DNA of 64,000 nt, taken from Glandiceps talaboti. Its lineage: Eukaryota > Hemichordata > Enteropneusta > Spengelidae. How positions within the stretch are numbered: the stretch's first letter is position 1; the number at the start of each line of letters is the position of its first letter. The notes beneath the pieces were generated by a model. That model did not search any database. It was not told where the DNA came from and saw only the letters and a program-made list of their open reading frames with translations. The stretch is from NCBI RefSeq assembly GCF_964340395.1, contig NC_135549.1, positions 20,524,342 through 20,588,341 on the forward strand, read 5' to 3'. The translations under genes were made by a program, and so were the position numbers. Shown here one piece after another: positions 35,110 through 47,850 of the stretch.

Positions 35110-35640
35110 AAATCACTAAAGGGTGGAGACTTTAATAGACGGAGACCTCATTTGCATATACATGTAGCCATGTCATCCATATTGAACTATCGAATGAGAA
35201 TGTTAACATTTGATCTTGACCTCTATCTTCAAGGTCAAATAACCAGAAATTAATCATAGAGGATATGTACTCTGCTGAGATGCATAGGCCAATTTTAACC
35301 AAAGTTCGCACATGTCAGAAACTGTAGTCTATTCATGGTATGTACAGTACTTTGTTTCATTTCGCACACTGACTCTTGAAACTTGACCAATAGAGACCTC
35401 TACGCCCATGTTATCTATAATGAGCTTTCTAATGAGACCTTCACCACTATCTTAAAGCTCAAATAGCCAAAAATTGTCCTAGTGCACATGCACAACTCTG
35501 ATCATAGTACATTGTATGTACCATGGGCCTATTTCAACCAAACCTGACACAAATGTCAGACACAGTTGTCCACAGTGACATATATGCATATCACTTTGTT
35601 TCTTGACCTTCGAGTTAATGACAGATTGGCAGCCATATTT
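35110..35640. repeat. degenerate tandem repeat, about 230-base unit, two copies
   Basis: Two diverged units share GAGACCTC..., CAAATA(A/G)CCA(G/A)AAATT, CATAGGCC/CATGGGCC followed by TTTCAACCAAA-like text, and TTTGTTTC...TGACCTT. Low-level similarity, read by eye. Confidence 0.5.
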
Positions 35641-36689
35641 GTCATAAAAATTCAGAATATGGATTTTACTAAGTTGAAATGTGGGAGCAGGTTGGCCATG
35701 GTTTCGATGAAAACTTGTTTAATATGTTGTTTGCTTTTGATTTTGTCATTCCAGGAGTGACTGATTATTTCTTCCTATGCAGGAAGAAGTGATAATGCAC
35801 TCCCACAATGACAAAATTAAAAACTGAAGATACAGAGGAAATAGATATAAATAAAGGGAAACAGAGCTGTATTACTATAACAGACTTTTATATAATAATC
35901 ATATCAATATGCCTTTCCAAAATTTGCCATGGTGGTGCTCTACTTCCTGTCAATGTGTACCTTAGGGGTATACATGGTATAGGTTAGTCAGTTAATCACA
36001 GAGCACTGCTGCTTTCCTAAATGTCTAAACAATACAAAAAACATCCCAGATTTACACTTCTGCGGAATACCAAGGGACAAAGCTCTTAAGAAATGGTACT
36101 ACATGTATGAGGTGACAATACCACCAATTTGAGCAAGGGCACTGTACATTTGTATTCTCAATTTCCTGTTTGCAGGTGACTCTGGAATGGCCTATTGTAA
36201 GCTTTGAATGAAAAGTACATGTAATCTAGACTGTCGACAGTCGCTCGCGCCTTCCCCCCCCCCCCCCCCTACGTTTTATCTAAACTCCGATCCGGCGCAA
36301 CACTAGTCTAATCGCAAACTGATATCGAGGGCCGAATCGATGTCAGATTGACAACCACGAGTACATTACTGACTTGAGTAGCAAATTTAAAAATTTGATT
36401 TATTGTGCATTGACAGCTCCATTGTACATTAAAACTAATAACTTATATGTATGGGATGATAAAGTACTGTTTTACAGTTTACTTAGTGATGTTAAAAACA
36501 GACTTTCAAACTATTACTGTCTACTTGTCAATGTTTAAAACAGACTTTCAAACTATTAAAAGGACATTGACACTATTTTTTATCAAGCAAATACATTACA
36601 CTTTTCATATCTAGTGTTTAGTATTGTATTATATTGATTTAAAATAATTGAAAAATCTCCATATAGTGTTGATAGTTTTGTGTATAATA

Positions 36690-36749
36690 ATAATAATAAT
36701 AATGATAATGATAGTAATAATTAAATAATATTGTATAATAATAACAATT

Positions 36750-36833
<84 letters not shown>
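36690..36833. repeat. (TAA)n microsatellite
   Basis: Interrupted then perfect ATA/TAA repeats, the perfect part about 31 units. Poly-Asn and poly-Ile reading frames over it are artefacts. Confidence 0.97.
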
Positions 36834-36924
36834 CATGTATATATTACTTTATTGATCCCAGGAGGAGAAATCAAGAAACTACTAACAGTTACAATTACAA
36901 TTCTGATAACAGTACAAAAATTGT

Positions 36925-37090
36925 AGTGTTTCTTGTTAGGGGTGGTAAGCAGGTAAAGTCTACCTGAGTTACCCAGGCATTTCCCTGGGGCTCCCACCAA
37001 AATAATGGTACATTGTAAATGGTATGGGAAGCTTTGCTAATTTTACCAGATTTCCCTCCTGTTACCGGGGTTATTCCCAGACCTTAGCAA
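36925..37090. repeat. MITE-like family C, copy 2
   Basis: GTAGTGTTTCTTGTTAGGGG at the left, then AAGCAGGTAAAGTCTACCTG and CACCAAAATAATGGTACATTG; the right end is decayed. Confidence 0.6.
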
Positions 37091-37397
37091 AAAACAATGA
37101 ACCGACATTGATAGACACAAAAAGTACATTTGTACATAGAGATTGTTTGACACAAGACCAGCTATGCAAAAATACTCCAAATAATTTGCACTCGGTGCAA
37201 TGCAGCTGGTCCATAGCCATTGGTTTGCTTAGCCTTATGTAACCCATTCACTGCCCAATGCATGTATCAAAGCCTACTACTCAATTCTGTATAACTGGTC
37301 ATAAAACTTCCTATTGCCTGTGGTAAAAATTCCTGACTCAAGTTGTTATCTTTAGTAAAACCATTCTTTTACTGAAAATACTCTTTCATTCATTCAA

Positions 37398-37518
37398 AAA
37401 AAGTCAAATGCATAGAGTGATGGTCATTTCATTTTCTGTTCATTAAAAGTCAAATGCAAAGGGTGATGGTCATTTTTTTATTCATAAAAAAACCAAGTGC
37501 AAAGGGTGATGATCATTT
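37398..37518. repeat. short tandem repeat, about 52-base unit, three copies
   Basis: Each unit holds AAGT(C/G)(A)AA(T)GCA(T/A)AG(A/G)GTGATG(G/A)TCATTT followed by T-rich spacer. Confidence 0.7.
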
Positions 37519-37607
37519 TCTTGTAAAAATGCTAACAGCTTTTTCATCACTCTCTTATTGTATACCTTTTCAAATGTCTCTTGACTATTACCTATTACTT
37601 CTATTAA

Positions 37608-37650
37608 AGTTTCCAAATGGATGAGAATTGAGTATTTATTTTGCCTCCTT
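37608..37650. repeat. fragment of MITE-like family B
   Basis: AAAGTTTCCAAATGGATGAG plus AATTGAGTATTTATTTTG matches the left terminus of family B with several changes; no other part is recognisable. Confidence 0.5.
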
Positions 37651-39581
37651 TTCAGTTGTTTGTTTAAACTTTCAAAGGTTACTAAAATTCAAGGATGGTA
37701 GAACACTTTTAAAGTATGGTAGAAACCTGCCAAGCATGGCAGCCTAGGTGGCAAAGACGGTGTTTGCACTGTGCTTTCTCTATAGTGGGGAGAACACTGT
37801 GTAATTCTTCAAAATTGACACAGAAAATCATGCAGGTATAACCCATGTCCTTAAAAATTCAAACATACAAGTTTTACTTCCTTAGTTACATGTATATAGT
37901 TGCAAATGACACACATTTTAACAACATTTACTAGCACAAGAGAATCAGTGAAAGCACAAAATTTTTGATGTTGAGAAGAATATTTCAGTTATGTCAATTA
38001 TATAATAACTCTTAGATATAATTGATATTAATTTGTCAAGTGCATATTTCAAGTTGTGTGATTATTATCTCCTCAGTTACTGAATTCTTGACCCGACACT
38101 GTCTTAACCTAGATTCTTATGTTGTCGATTTGGGTTATTATACTCCACAACGTGTAGTTTATAGCCCAATCAATAACATTAAGTATAGAATCTAGGTTAG
38201 TATTAAACTCTATTCAAGTCTATCTTACATTTGTACATATCCTGAACAACTCTGATATGCATTCAACTTCAAAAGTCAATTGAGCTAACCCCCTAATAGT
38301 AATACAGGTTCATGTACAGTACACATATTATTTAGAATATTGGATATATGGTACATTATACTTGTATATTGCGTTATCTTCAGAATATTTTCACAATTAA
38401 GACTGCTCAGATAACGACCACTAGGGCTTATAACCTGCGAGTCATTGTAGAATTTATATATAACCTGTCATGCAAGTAGAGTTTAGTAAGTAGGGGATGT
38501 ATTTCAAAAGAACTCTACCATGAATACAAACAGTACATATTGTACAAACATATGTGTACATGTATGTATTATTGTGTGTTTTATGATAGACCCTCCACCA
38601 ACAGTGGAGGCTGTATGGTTTTATATACATGTACAAATGTAGTGTTATAAATCTGCAGCTAAGTGGTAACTCTAAACAGACGTTTCTTTTACCTGAGACT
38701 TAAGAACACACAGCTGTCATGAAGAAAGGAGCAATAAGTTAAGTAGCCATAAATGTTGATATTTATAAAGACTAAGAACTATATGTACATGTACATTTTT
38801 GTACATGTGTATAGTGAATTTTAACTGTTCCATTTCAATGCTCATAGTGTACATTGTATGTTCAAATGAATATTAAGTATTTATCAATACTAGTATTTAG
38901 ATGATTGGGTGGGGATGGGGGGGGGGGGGGGGGGTGATCAGAAGACTAGTCACTAAACAACAAATTTTCACTTCCAGTTCTTGTCAATCCATAAATACTA
39001 CAGAATTTCTTAAATATTGTTTTTGGTGTTTTATGTATTTGTTGAATACATGTACATATACATGTAAGAATATTAATAATTGTCATTATTACTAATACTA
39101 ACACTGCCAAAGTGTACAATGTACCACCTATAAATCTTACTTTATAAATCTTAACTATAAATCTTACTTTAATTAATAACCAACCAATTATTAGTATTTG
39201 AGAAAATTGTGATTCTTATCAAAACATGTAACATGCATATTCATAGCAATATATTCATAGCAACCAAAATATTTATTTATGACCTTTGACCCTATTCAAG
39301 GTATCCTGCAACATTCTTGATGACTAAATATCATTATGTACACACGTTTTAGCATATTCTAGTTCCTATAGGACCTATTACGATGAAATCAAAAGTATAC
39401 ATGTATAAACTTGAAGGAAATGACATTGAGATGTAGAGAAATGATGACGTGAAGGTTAATTTGAAAACATGTCAAATAAGAAGGGAAGTCAGTTATAGAG
39501 AGAGAGAGGCAAAGTTACAAAGATAGACTTAGTAACTGAGTCAGTTTTATCCAGAATACAGGAAATACTGCTGTGTACGGT

Positions 39582-40705
39582 TAGTTAGTCCCCGCGGACG
39601 AAGTCCGGAACGGGGACTTATGGATTGGGTTCCGTCTGTCCGTCCGTCCGTCCGTCCGTCCGTCCGTCCGCAGCCGTTTCTTGGAGATGCCTGTACCGAT
39701 TTTTTTCAAACTTGGTACAGGGGCAACATGCTATGGCATACATATGCACGTCAATTTGTTTTATGATACGATCCAATATGGCCGCCTAGCAGCCATTTTG
39801 TTTGCGAATTTTCCCTGTCTAAAGCCATAACTCAGACATGCTCACACAGATCTCATTCAGAGTTGGTATTAGGACAGTGTTCTATGGCATATATGTGCAT
39901 ATTCATTGTTGTCATGATACGATCCAATATGGCCGCCTGGCAGCCATTTTGTTTGTGAATTTTCATGTCCAAAGCCATAACTTAGACATGCTTGAACAGA
40001 TCTCATTTAAAGTTGGTATTAGGACAGTGTTCTATGACATACATGTGCATATCCATTTTCATTGTGATACAATCCAATATGGCTGCCTGGCAGCCATTTT
40101 GTTTGCAAATTTTCCATGTCCAAAGCCATAACTCAGACATGCTTGAACAGATCTCATTCAAAGTTGGTATTAGGACAGTGTTCTATGACATACATGTGCA
40201 TATCCATTTTCATTGTGATACGATCCAATATGGCTGCCTGGCAGCCATTTTGTTTGCAAATTTTCCATGTCCAAAGCCATAACTCAGACATGCTTGAACA
40301 GATCTCATTCGAAGTTGGTATTAGGACAGTGTTCTATGACATACATGTGCATATCCATTTTCGTCATGATACGATCCAATATGGCTGCCTGGCAGCCATT
40401 TTGTTTGTGAATTTTCCATGTCCAAAGCCATAACTCAGACATGCTTGAACAGATCTCATTCAGAGTTGGTATTAGGACAGTGTTCTATGACATACATTTG
40501 CATATCCATTTTCATATTGATATGATCCCCCATACCCGAACAATCCTTTCTTGTTGTAGGCATGTTCCATGTCCGACAAGCAGACACAACATATCTAAGT
40601 CTGTTTGATTTAGGTTCACAAGTGTTGTTGCGTGATCAGAGTAGTGCTAATTCCTTAAAACCCAATCATAGCGGGGACTATGTCATTCTCAATGGCTTGT
40701 TAGTT
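39582..40705. repeat. repeat element with (CCGT)n and five 150-base tandem units
   Basis: Bounded by TTAGTCCCCGCGG and CGGGGACTA, inverse ends. A (GTCC)n tract at 39627-39671 is followed by units with CATAACTCAGACATGCT at about 39826, 39975, 40126, 40277 and 40427 (period 150-151). Each unit has GTTGGTATTAGGACAGTG and CGATCCAATATGGC. Overlapping open frames across the array follow from the period being divisible by three and are not a gene. Confidence 0.85.
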
Positions 40706-41552
40706 AGTTATTTAGTTAGTTTAAGTTGATATATTTTATAGTTTTCATATGATATACACATGTTGTGAGTCTTTACACTCCCATTTTGTGAACGCTATCA
40801 GAAAATTATCACTTGTTGACTTCACAGCCTATTTTCTGACCTGTGCATAGAATCTGTTAGAAAATTATCACTTATTGAAATCTATGTAGGAAGTACACTT
40901 ATGCTCAACTGCAGAGACATTTTCAATGTAAGAAGTATTCAATTTGATGTGAAAGATCAACTCATGATAATGAATTTTCTGACCAGATGGTGTTACACAT
41001 ACAAATGTACATACACCAATTACCTCCTATTTATTTCTGAATACAATATATAAATACATGTACAGCAACTTTATTACACTTCAGTAATCTAACTGTAACT
41101 GAGATAAACTCTGTCATGTTTGATAAATTTTAACCTTTGTTTTGCAAATTTACCAGACCCACAGACATACTGTAGAGCTCTACAAATGAACAAGGGCTGC
41201 AGGGAGACAACAGTAGTGAAAGTATAACTTATATAGCAAAATATTCTTCCATATTTACAAATTTGGTTCTTAAATATATGTACAGATGCCAATTTGTGTA
41301 ATTAGTAACTTATTGCTCATTGGAATCATATTTATATATACTGACGTTATACAGTTAAATTCTCATTTTGTTAATTATTAATATTTAGGTTGACTCACAC
41401 CAGAAGTAATGCACACCATGTACAAATGTACACATGCATGTGAAACGTATACAGAAAATATATAATAATAATAATATTGAAAAAAATTTCAGGAAATCTT
41501 TGCTATATGTATATGAATTCACAGCATAGAAGCATTGAATTCTGACTAGTTT

Positions 41553-42021
41553 TTAGGGACGAATGCACAATGTCACACAAGTTGAATTTAAAAAAATGAA
41601 CATTGTTTGTGGGGGGGGGGGGGGGAGAGAGAAGGGGTCTGGCATGAGTGCGATTGCTGAACTTCATTTCCACACTTCTAATGAACACAAATATGGAAAA
41701 CTTTCACATGCACCTTCACTGATGACAGGTTTTTAATTTACTATTGAGATGTTAATAAGTTGATTAAAATTTTAATGTTAATTTGATGATGGGTTTGAAT
41801 AGTGTTATGTGTTTAACTTCATATTGTTACATAATTTGCATCGATCGTATGAGTGGTGTGACCATTACAATTGTCATCATAATTTTAACATTATATATAC
41901 ACGTATAAACGTGTCGGTGTCACACTTGTGAATATTCATTTGAGGGGGGGGGGAGAAGGTTTGTCCTAAACGTACGACATTCGTTTATTGACCTTGTGCA
42001 TCATTGTGCGATCATCCCTTA
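41553..42021. repeat. MITE-like family D, copy 2
   Basis: TAGGGACGAATGCACAATGT at the left and CATTGTGCGATCATCCCTTA at the right are inverse. It shares GCGATTGCTGAACTTCATTT and TTAATAAGTTGATTAAAATT with the 13953 copy. G runs at 41612 and 41946 disturb it. Confidence 0.7.
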
Positions 42022-43352
42022 CAACATGGCTGTTCTCTGGAACAAATTATGAATCATGATATTGCTGTGTTTTCTTGGAATATACATTGTATATTTGGCT
42101 TCAACTAGTGTTGCAATTGTAACAGTCAAGCTTTTGATGTGAGCTCAGTACTTGTTGATCAGTAGTAAGGTCAAGGTCATTGTTTGGATAAATGCTAAGG
42201 ATGTCATAATATTGTGTGATCCTGTACTGCTGCCTGCAGATGTCTATATTTATGTGCAACTAAATTCAGTTATTGAATTATATCATTGTTTACATGCATA
42301 CATGTAATTTACAATCCAACATGGATACTTTAAAATACAATATGCCTTTGAAATGTTTGTTTTTCCAATAACCTATATACATATAACCTATTTTTTTTCG
42401 GATTAGCTCAAAACTTGCCTACATGTATGTACATGTATTTAGAAAAATACTGTATGTATTATATCAGTAGAGCCATAAGATTGAATAGGATCAGTCCTTT
42501 GTTTAGGACAATTGTTTAAGTTCAGGATTCACAATACACACACTCTAAGCAGTACAATGTACACATAGAATCCATTCTGATCTTAATCCACATTTAGAAA
42601 ACATTAACCTGATATTTAAAAAAAACACCAAGTGTTAATAGTGTAGAGAGTACATAGTCAGGCTATTTAGTCTGAATGTGAGAGGGTGGTTAAGTTCGGA
42701 CTAGGTTTTAAGGTAGCTTAAAGTTAAAGTGTATGATAACCTCACTGTGACCACAACAACAACACTGTAAACAGTCCATGACACTTTGCAAAATGGTAGC
42801 ATAGAGGAAGTTATCGCTTGAAATTTGATGGTACATGTACCTGTACAAGTGAAAACAGGGTTACATGTATATGTACATATACAGTCACTGTGTAATATCA
42901 CAATACACTTATGGGCAGCTTGATGTACATGGTGATGTACAGGTATGCATGTTTGTATATTCAATCAAAGGTTATTTCTAAGGGTGCCAAGATGAAACCT
43001 AGCTCATGAGATAAAATGATCTGATCCATGGTGCACAATTTTGGTAAAAATGGGACTGTGTTGCATACTCCATAGTGGATCACATTGCTGTGGAACTGTT
43101 GAGGCTTTCCCAGTCAATCCAGCGGCTATCCCAGAGTTATCCAGGCCCAGCAACATACATGTAGCACTTGGGCACTTTGAGTGGTCAAAAGACTGAAAGC
43201 ACAAGTATCAAAAATTACATTTCCTTAAATAAATGATAACAATGATGTGCAATTAACAAACTCAATTTATCTGTATTGCCTAATCGTTATCATCATCATA
43301 TATTGAACAGAAGCTCATGAAATGTTGAAATTCTTTTTTTATTCTATTTCAG

Positions 43353-46260
43353 GTGGAAGCAAAGTACCACCAGACAGGCCTAGTCCTCCTGCAAAACCAC
43401 CAAAACCCAAGATACCTCCAAAACCAAAGATACCAGCACATTTAGTGAGTCGGCAGTCACGGATATTGGAGAAAGACATTGACAAGAATGGGAAGATTAC
43501 TGAGAAATCCAGTGAAGAATCCACAAAGGATAAACCTTGCAGTAAAACTGAAACTTTGATGAAAGAAAGAAATACAGACAGTGATAGTAAAAGAGAGGTG
43601 CACCAAGAAAAAATAGTGCTGTGTGTCGAAAACTTTACTAAAGTTGAAAGTGTAAAGCTAGAAGAACCTCATACTGAACACAATAATTCTCAGGAACAAA
43701 AATATGCAGATGGGGAACAAACACAAACTGAACAGAAGCAACATACACATCGTCAGTCAGTTGGAAGCCCCAAAATTAGACCAAAACCAAAACCTAAGCC
43801 TAAGCCAAGGTCAGAAAGAAAAACTATTGAAGTTGGAAGTCTAAAAATAAAGGAGATTAAAGTAATTTCTGAAAATTCCAATCACACAGCTGGAAGTGGA
43901 ACCAAAAATGATGGTATTAGTGGGGGTATTGCAAGTAATGAAACAGTAAATCAGGTAGGACCTGACAATGTTACTGATTCAAATCAAAGCGATCAAGGGT
44001 CATTTTTGAAACGAAGACCAACTCCAGCAAATCGCAGCCATCTTAAGAGGTACAAAACAGTTGATGTTATTGTTAGTCCAATACCATCAACAAAAGCACA
44101 TGAAAACCAAGATGAATTTTCATTTGCACAAGACTCAAAACATTCCATCGATGATTCTGTACTGAGAGATCAAGCAAGTGATGGACCATCACCTTTCAGA
44201 CCACCAAGGAAGATCAAAGCAGCCAGCATCAGTGGTCCATCAGGCACCCATACAGGAAATAATATGGTGAAGGTATTTCCAGGAGGACCAGTCATACAAA
44301 ATAACAAAGATAGTAAAACAGAGGGATTTGTGGGGAGGGAGAGCCCATCTAAGAAGGAGAGGCCTAAAAGACCACCACCTCCCACCCCTTCAAAGCCTAG
44401 TAAATCAAGACCCTCTTCAAAAGTGCTTAATCAGGATAGTAATGTCCATACAAAAGATTCAGAGGTTGCTGATGTAACATTTACAAAATTGTGCACAGAA
44501 AGCAGTGAAGCCAAGTCAAGATCAAGAAGTAAGTCTGCTGAAGGAGTGTTAAATGCTGTTGATCAGTCCACTTCTCAGGCAGATTCAAGTGAGAAGGAAC
44601 ATGACAAGAATGCTGTTGAAAGATCACAATCACATGGTGATCTGAGTGAGAAAAAAACAACAAAAACACAAAAAAGGGCAGCACCTCCACCCCCATCTAA
44701 GCCACCATCTGCCAGAAAACCATTAAAGGATGATGGAGGCAGTAATCCAGATGTTACTAATGTGACACCTCATGTCCAGTCTAAGATAAAACCTGTTAGA
44801 CCAGCTCCACCTGTGAGACAAGAGTCAGTCAAAGCTGCTGGGACATCAGAAAAACAGGAATCCAATGAAAGTATAAAACCACCAAAACCAGTTACACGCC
44901 CTCTTAGGCATGACATTGTTAAAGATCATAGCGATCTGCAGGTTAGTGAATCACCAAAGAGAACTCCTTCAAGACCCAAACCACACAGACCCGCACCACC
45001 AGTCAGACAAGCTCCAAAAGGTAAAGGATCAAGTCTGACTGACAGTGGAAGTCCTGTAAAGGAGCAACAACTTAGCAGTGTCAAAACTCCCAAACGTTCT
45101 CCACCTGTTCCCTCAAAGAGACCTCCTAGACGAGTGTCTAAAACACCTGAGACCAAGAAACCATCACCAAGTCAGAGTTTGGAGATGGTTGAAGATGAAC
45201 AGTCCCAGAAACCACCACAAAGTCCGAGCATAGAGAACGTTGAAGATGAACAGTCCCAAGTATCTGCAGTTCATGTAGTTGAGCCTTCAGGCACACAAAC
45301 GTCTTCATCAATAGATAGCGAGAAAAGTAGTGACAGTCAGAAAGACTTCAGTTCAGCAAACGGAAGTGAAGTTAGAAGGACCAGTTTTACTGAGCAACTG
45401 GTTAGAAAATTCAGTTTTAAGAGCAAAACAGATGAAGTTAGTAATCGTTCTAGTACATTTTATGATGCTGAGACTGATGCACAAGAGTGCAACATCGAAA
45501 ACCAAGAGCAGGATGTTCGAGAAGGGAAGAGAAACAGTATATTTTACAAATATCTTGATAATAAGGAAAAGAAGAAGGTAGACACCTCCCCAGCTGAAAT
45601 GCATGGAGAAGAAATTTCATCTACAGAACATGTTGTCGTCGAAACAACACAACCTCATCACGAAGTCAAGAATATTCCAAAGTTAGAAAGTGACAGCAAA
45701 GAGGATGACAGTTATAATGAATATGAAAACATCGAGAACAATCCTCCAATTGAAAAGAAGCAGGAGATCCATGACTATGCTGTGCCTGTTGTGCCACATC
45801 ATATTTATGACGACAATGGACCTCAGCAGAGCATACCTGGTAATCAGCAAAATATCGAACCTGTCTATGAGGATATTGATGAAGGAAAGGTAAAACCAGA
45901 TCAGAATAAAAACAGAACTGCAACTGATGCCAACCAATATTCTTCTCTATCCTTCGATGATGACAATGACTCCGACAGTGACTCTGATGTGTATGTGAAT
46001 AGCTCAGTCATCAAAATAATCATGGAAGATCAAGAAAGTGAGGATGAGTATGTTGAACCTGATGCGCCACCAGTGTATGACAATGCTGAGATACGGTCAC
46101 CAAGGGGTGCAAGGAACGCAATGTTGAATCTCGACGAGAAGAGAATCTCGACGGCATCAGTGGAAAGTGCAGGAAGCTATGTCGATATGTCAGCAGCACA
46201 ACCACGAACATCAGGTGCTGATGGTGAAGATGATGGTGATGATTACGACGTCCCACCAAG
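43353..46260 (+). CDS. FGD5/FGD6-like RhoGEF, giant Pro-rich exon
   Basis: 2,908-base exon encoding residues 6 to about 975, the long N-terminal region of an FGD-type exchange factor. It starts after TTTCAG at 43352 and ends AG|GTAAGAAG, phase 2. The sequence is low-complexity and charged, with SH3-binding clusters (PPKPKIPPKPKIP at the N-terminus; RPAPPVRQ twice, plus PPPTPSKP and RAAPPPPSKPP). Tyrosine-based motifs follow in the last fifth (YENIENNPP, PVYEDIDE, PPVYDNAE, YVDM, DYDVPPR), typical docking sites for SH2 adaptors. FGD5 and FGD6 of vertebrates carry a comparable long disordered N-terminus; the shorter FGD1-4 do not. Two acidic duplicates, SLEMVEDEQSQKPPQSPS and SIENVEDEQSQ, sit near residue 620. 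No catalytic domain is in this exon. Confidence 0.85.
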
Positions 46261-46516
46261 GTAAGAAGTCAAGATCTATAGAATCATGTCTGCATGTGTC
46301 CTTTTCTCTCTCTGTCTGTATAAAAACACCAGCAACAATGCCGTTCTCATTTCAACATTTTTAAAATTATTCTTAGACAAACTTCACTCTTGACAGGCTA
46401 GTGAATAAGATATTCTTTTTGTGTTGTCTGCAATAATGACAAAGTCTAAGACTAATATGACTATGCACACTGAGTCGCACTCTACATTCTACAAACAAGA
46501 ATCTGCTTGCAACAAC

Positions 46517-46756
46517 AGCTTACAGACAAAGTCACCTATGGAGGTTGTTCATTCTCATATGTTGCCACCAAACTATGGAACTCTTTGTCACTTGACATTC
46601 ACCAAGCCTCCAGCCTTGATTGTTTCAAAACAAAACTTAAGACTTATTTGTTCACCAAAGCATATGGTGTGCTTTAGCCATTCAGCGCTACTGAACAGAA
46701 CATTGCTCTGGAAATCAGCGCTATAGAAATTAGATTGATTGATTGATTGATTGATA
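46517..46756 (+). mobile_element. 5'-truncated non-LTR retrotransposon 3' end (L2/CR1-like)
   Basis: At 46560-46670 the frame reads ATKLWNSLSLDIHQASSL, then FKTKLKTYLFTKAY and a stop. This is the well-known C-terminus of CR1/L2-group reverse transcriptases (LWNSLP...FKxxLKxxLF). A short 3' flank ends in an (ATTG)n tail at 46729-46755, typical of these elements. Only the last roughly 50 codons remain. It is in the intron after the giant exon. Confidence 0.8.
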
Positions 46757-46816
46757 TACAAGTCTCGTAGTATCACCCTGTCTTTAGACCCCCCAACCCT
46801 CAAGAAAATTATAAGC

Positions 46817-47045
46817 AGTGTTTTGTTAAGGTGGTAAGTAAGTTCATCAGTCATTTTATCAGGGTTACCTAGAAGTGTTTTTCAAAAAACAGCATTAGGT
46901 AAAATCTACCCATGACCATCAGATATTGACAGGGGTTCAAATCCCCACCAGAATTATGGTATGCTACAAGATATGGAAATCTTTCTAACATTTACCACAC
47001 TTTACCCCATCTCATTACCAGGATCCCAAAACCTTAATGAAACAC
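46817..47045. repeat. MITE-like family C, copy 3
   Basis: GCAGTGTTTTGTTAAGGTGG at the left, internal CCACCAGAATTATGGTATG and CCTTAATGAAACACA at the right; diverged from the other copies. Confidence 0.55.
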
Positions 47046-47570
47046 AAAATATGATTATTCTTATAATATTTACTTTATTTTGCATGTTAGTATAAAGTTG
47101 AAATACCCCCCCCCCCAAAAAAAATCAAAAAAATCAAAAAAAATCAAAAAAATCAAAAAAATCAACAAAAAAAAATCATTTGTTTCTCTTGTTTTTATGC
47201 AATTAAACTTGTAGTTTATGGTGACCTTGAAATAACTATCAGCCAAATGCTCTTTGACTTTACAAATTTATTTCCTTGGCCTCATTTTCTCTTGCAACAT
47301 TCTTCACCAAATGTTGATAATAAAAAGTGATAGGGGTAGCAGACATTAAAAGCATGTCAGGGTTTAATTATCAAAGTGACAAAATAAATATATAGCACAC
47401 CCAGTTTATTAAGTATTTGACTGTGTTTAGGTGACACAAATAAAATACAGCTGTACGTTAATATATAAATTACTGTGTCACAGAATGGCATGGTTAAATG
47501 TAAACAAAATTTCCTTACTGTGAAATTCTTGACTTTAATGCTTAAATTTGTATTTACACAGTGCTGTCTT

Positions 47571-47850
47571 AAAAGTGGCATTATGGATGAGGATTTGGGG
47601 TATTTATTTTGGATTTGTAATTGATAAAACAACTTAAGTATGTTTTTCTACTTGAAAAAAACAATGTGAAATAACATATGCCAAGTCCCTTGTTTGTAAC
47701 TCAATAAATTGCAAAAAGATGGAAAAAGTTTTGACGCTGTGTGCACGTACTGTCATACACTAACAAACATTTTACATATTTTTTAAACATGTTTTGCAAG
47801 TTATTGACTTACAAACAAAGACTTAGTATATTTTCAAAAGTAAGTTTTCC
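47571..47850. repeat. MITE-like family B, copy 4, right end lost
   Basis: Starts AAAAGTGGCATTATGGATGA and keeps AACTCAATAAATTGCAAAAA and ACTTACAAACAAAGACTTAG. Confidence 0.7.

Larger units (their letters stand above)
27040..43352 (+). other. 16.3-kb first intron of the FGD-like gene
   Basis: No convincing exon of another gene is visible. It contains several MITE-like elements and tandem repeats listed separately, homopolymer tracts (T/A-rich 30720-30825, G runs near 34470 and 38920, C run near 36250) and a CpG-rich patch at about 33300-34160. The remainder is AT-rich sequence with many TACATGTA-type short palindromes (for example GATGTACATACATGTATG at 31609). Confidence 0.6.

Noticed and set aside
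39838-40433. Three overlapping 96-105-codon ORFs
   Set aside because: They arise from a 150-base tandem repeat whose period is divisible by three.
46421-46726. 101-codon ORF after the giant FGD exon
   Set aside because: It is an out-of-frame reading across a non-LTR retrotransposon tail.
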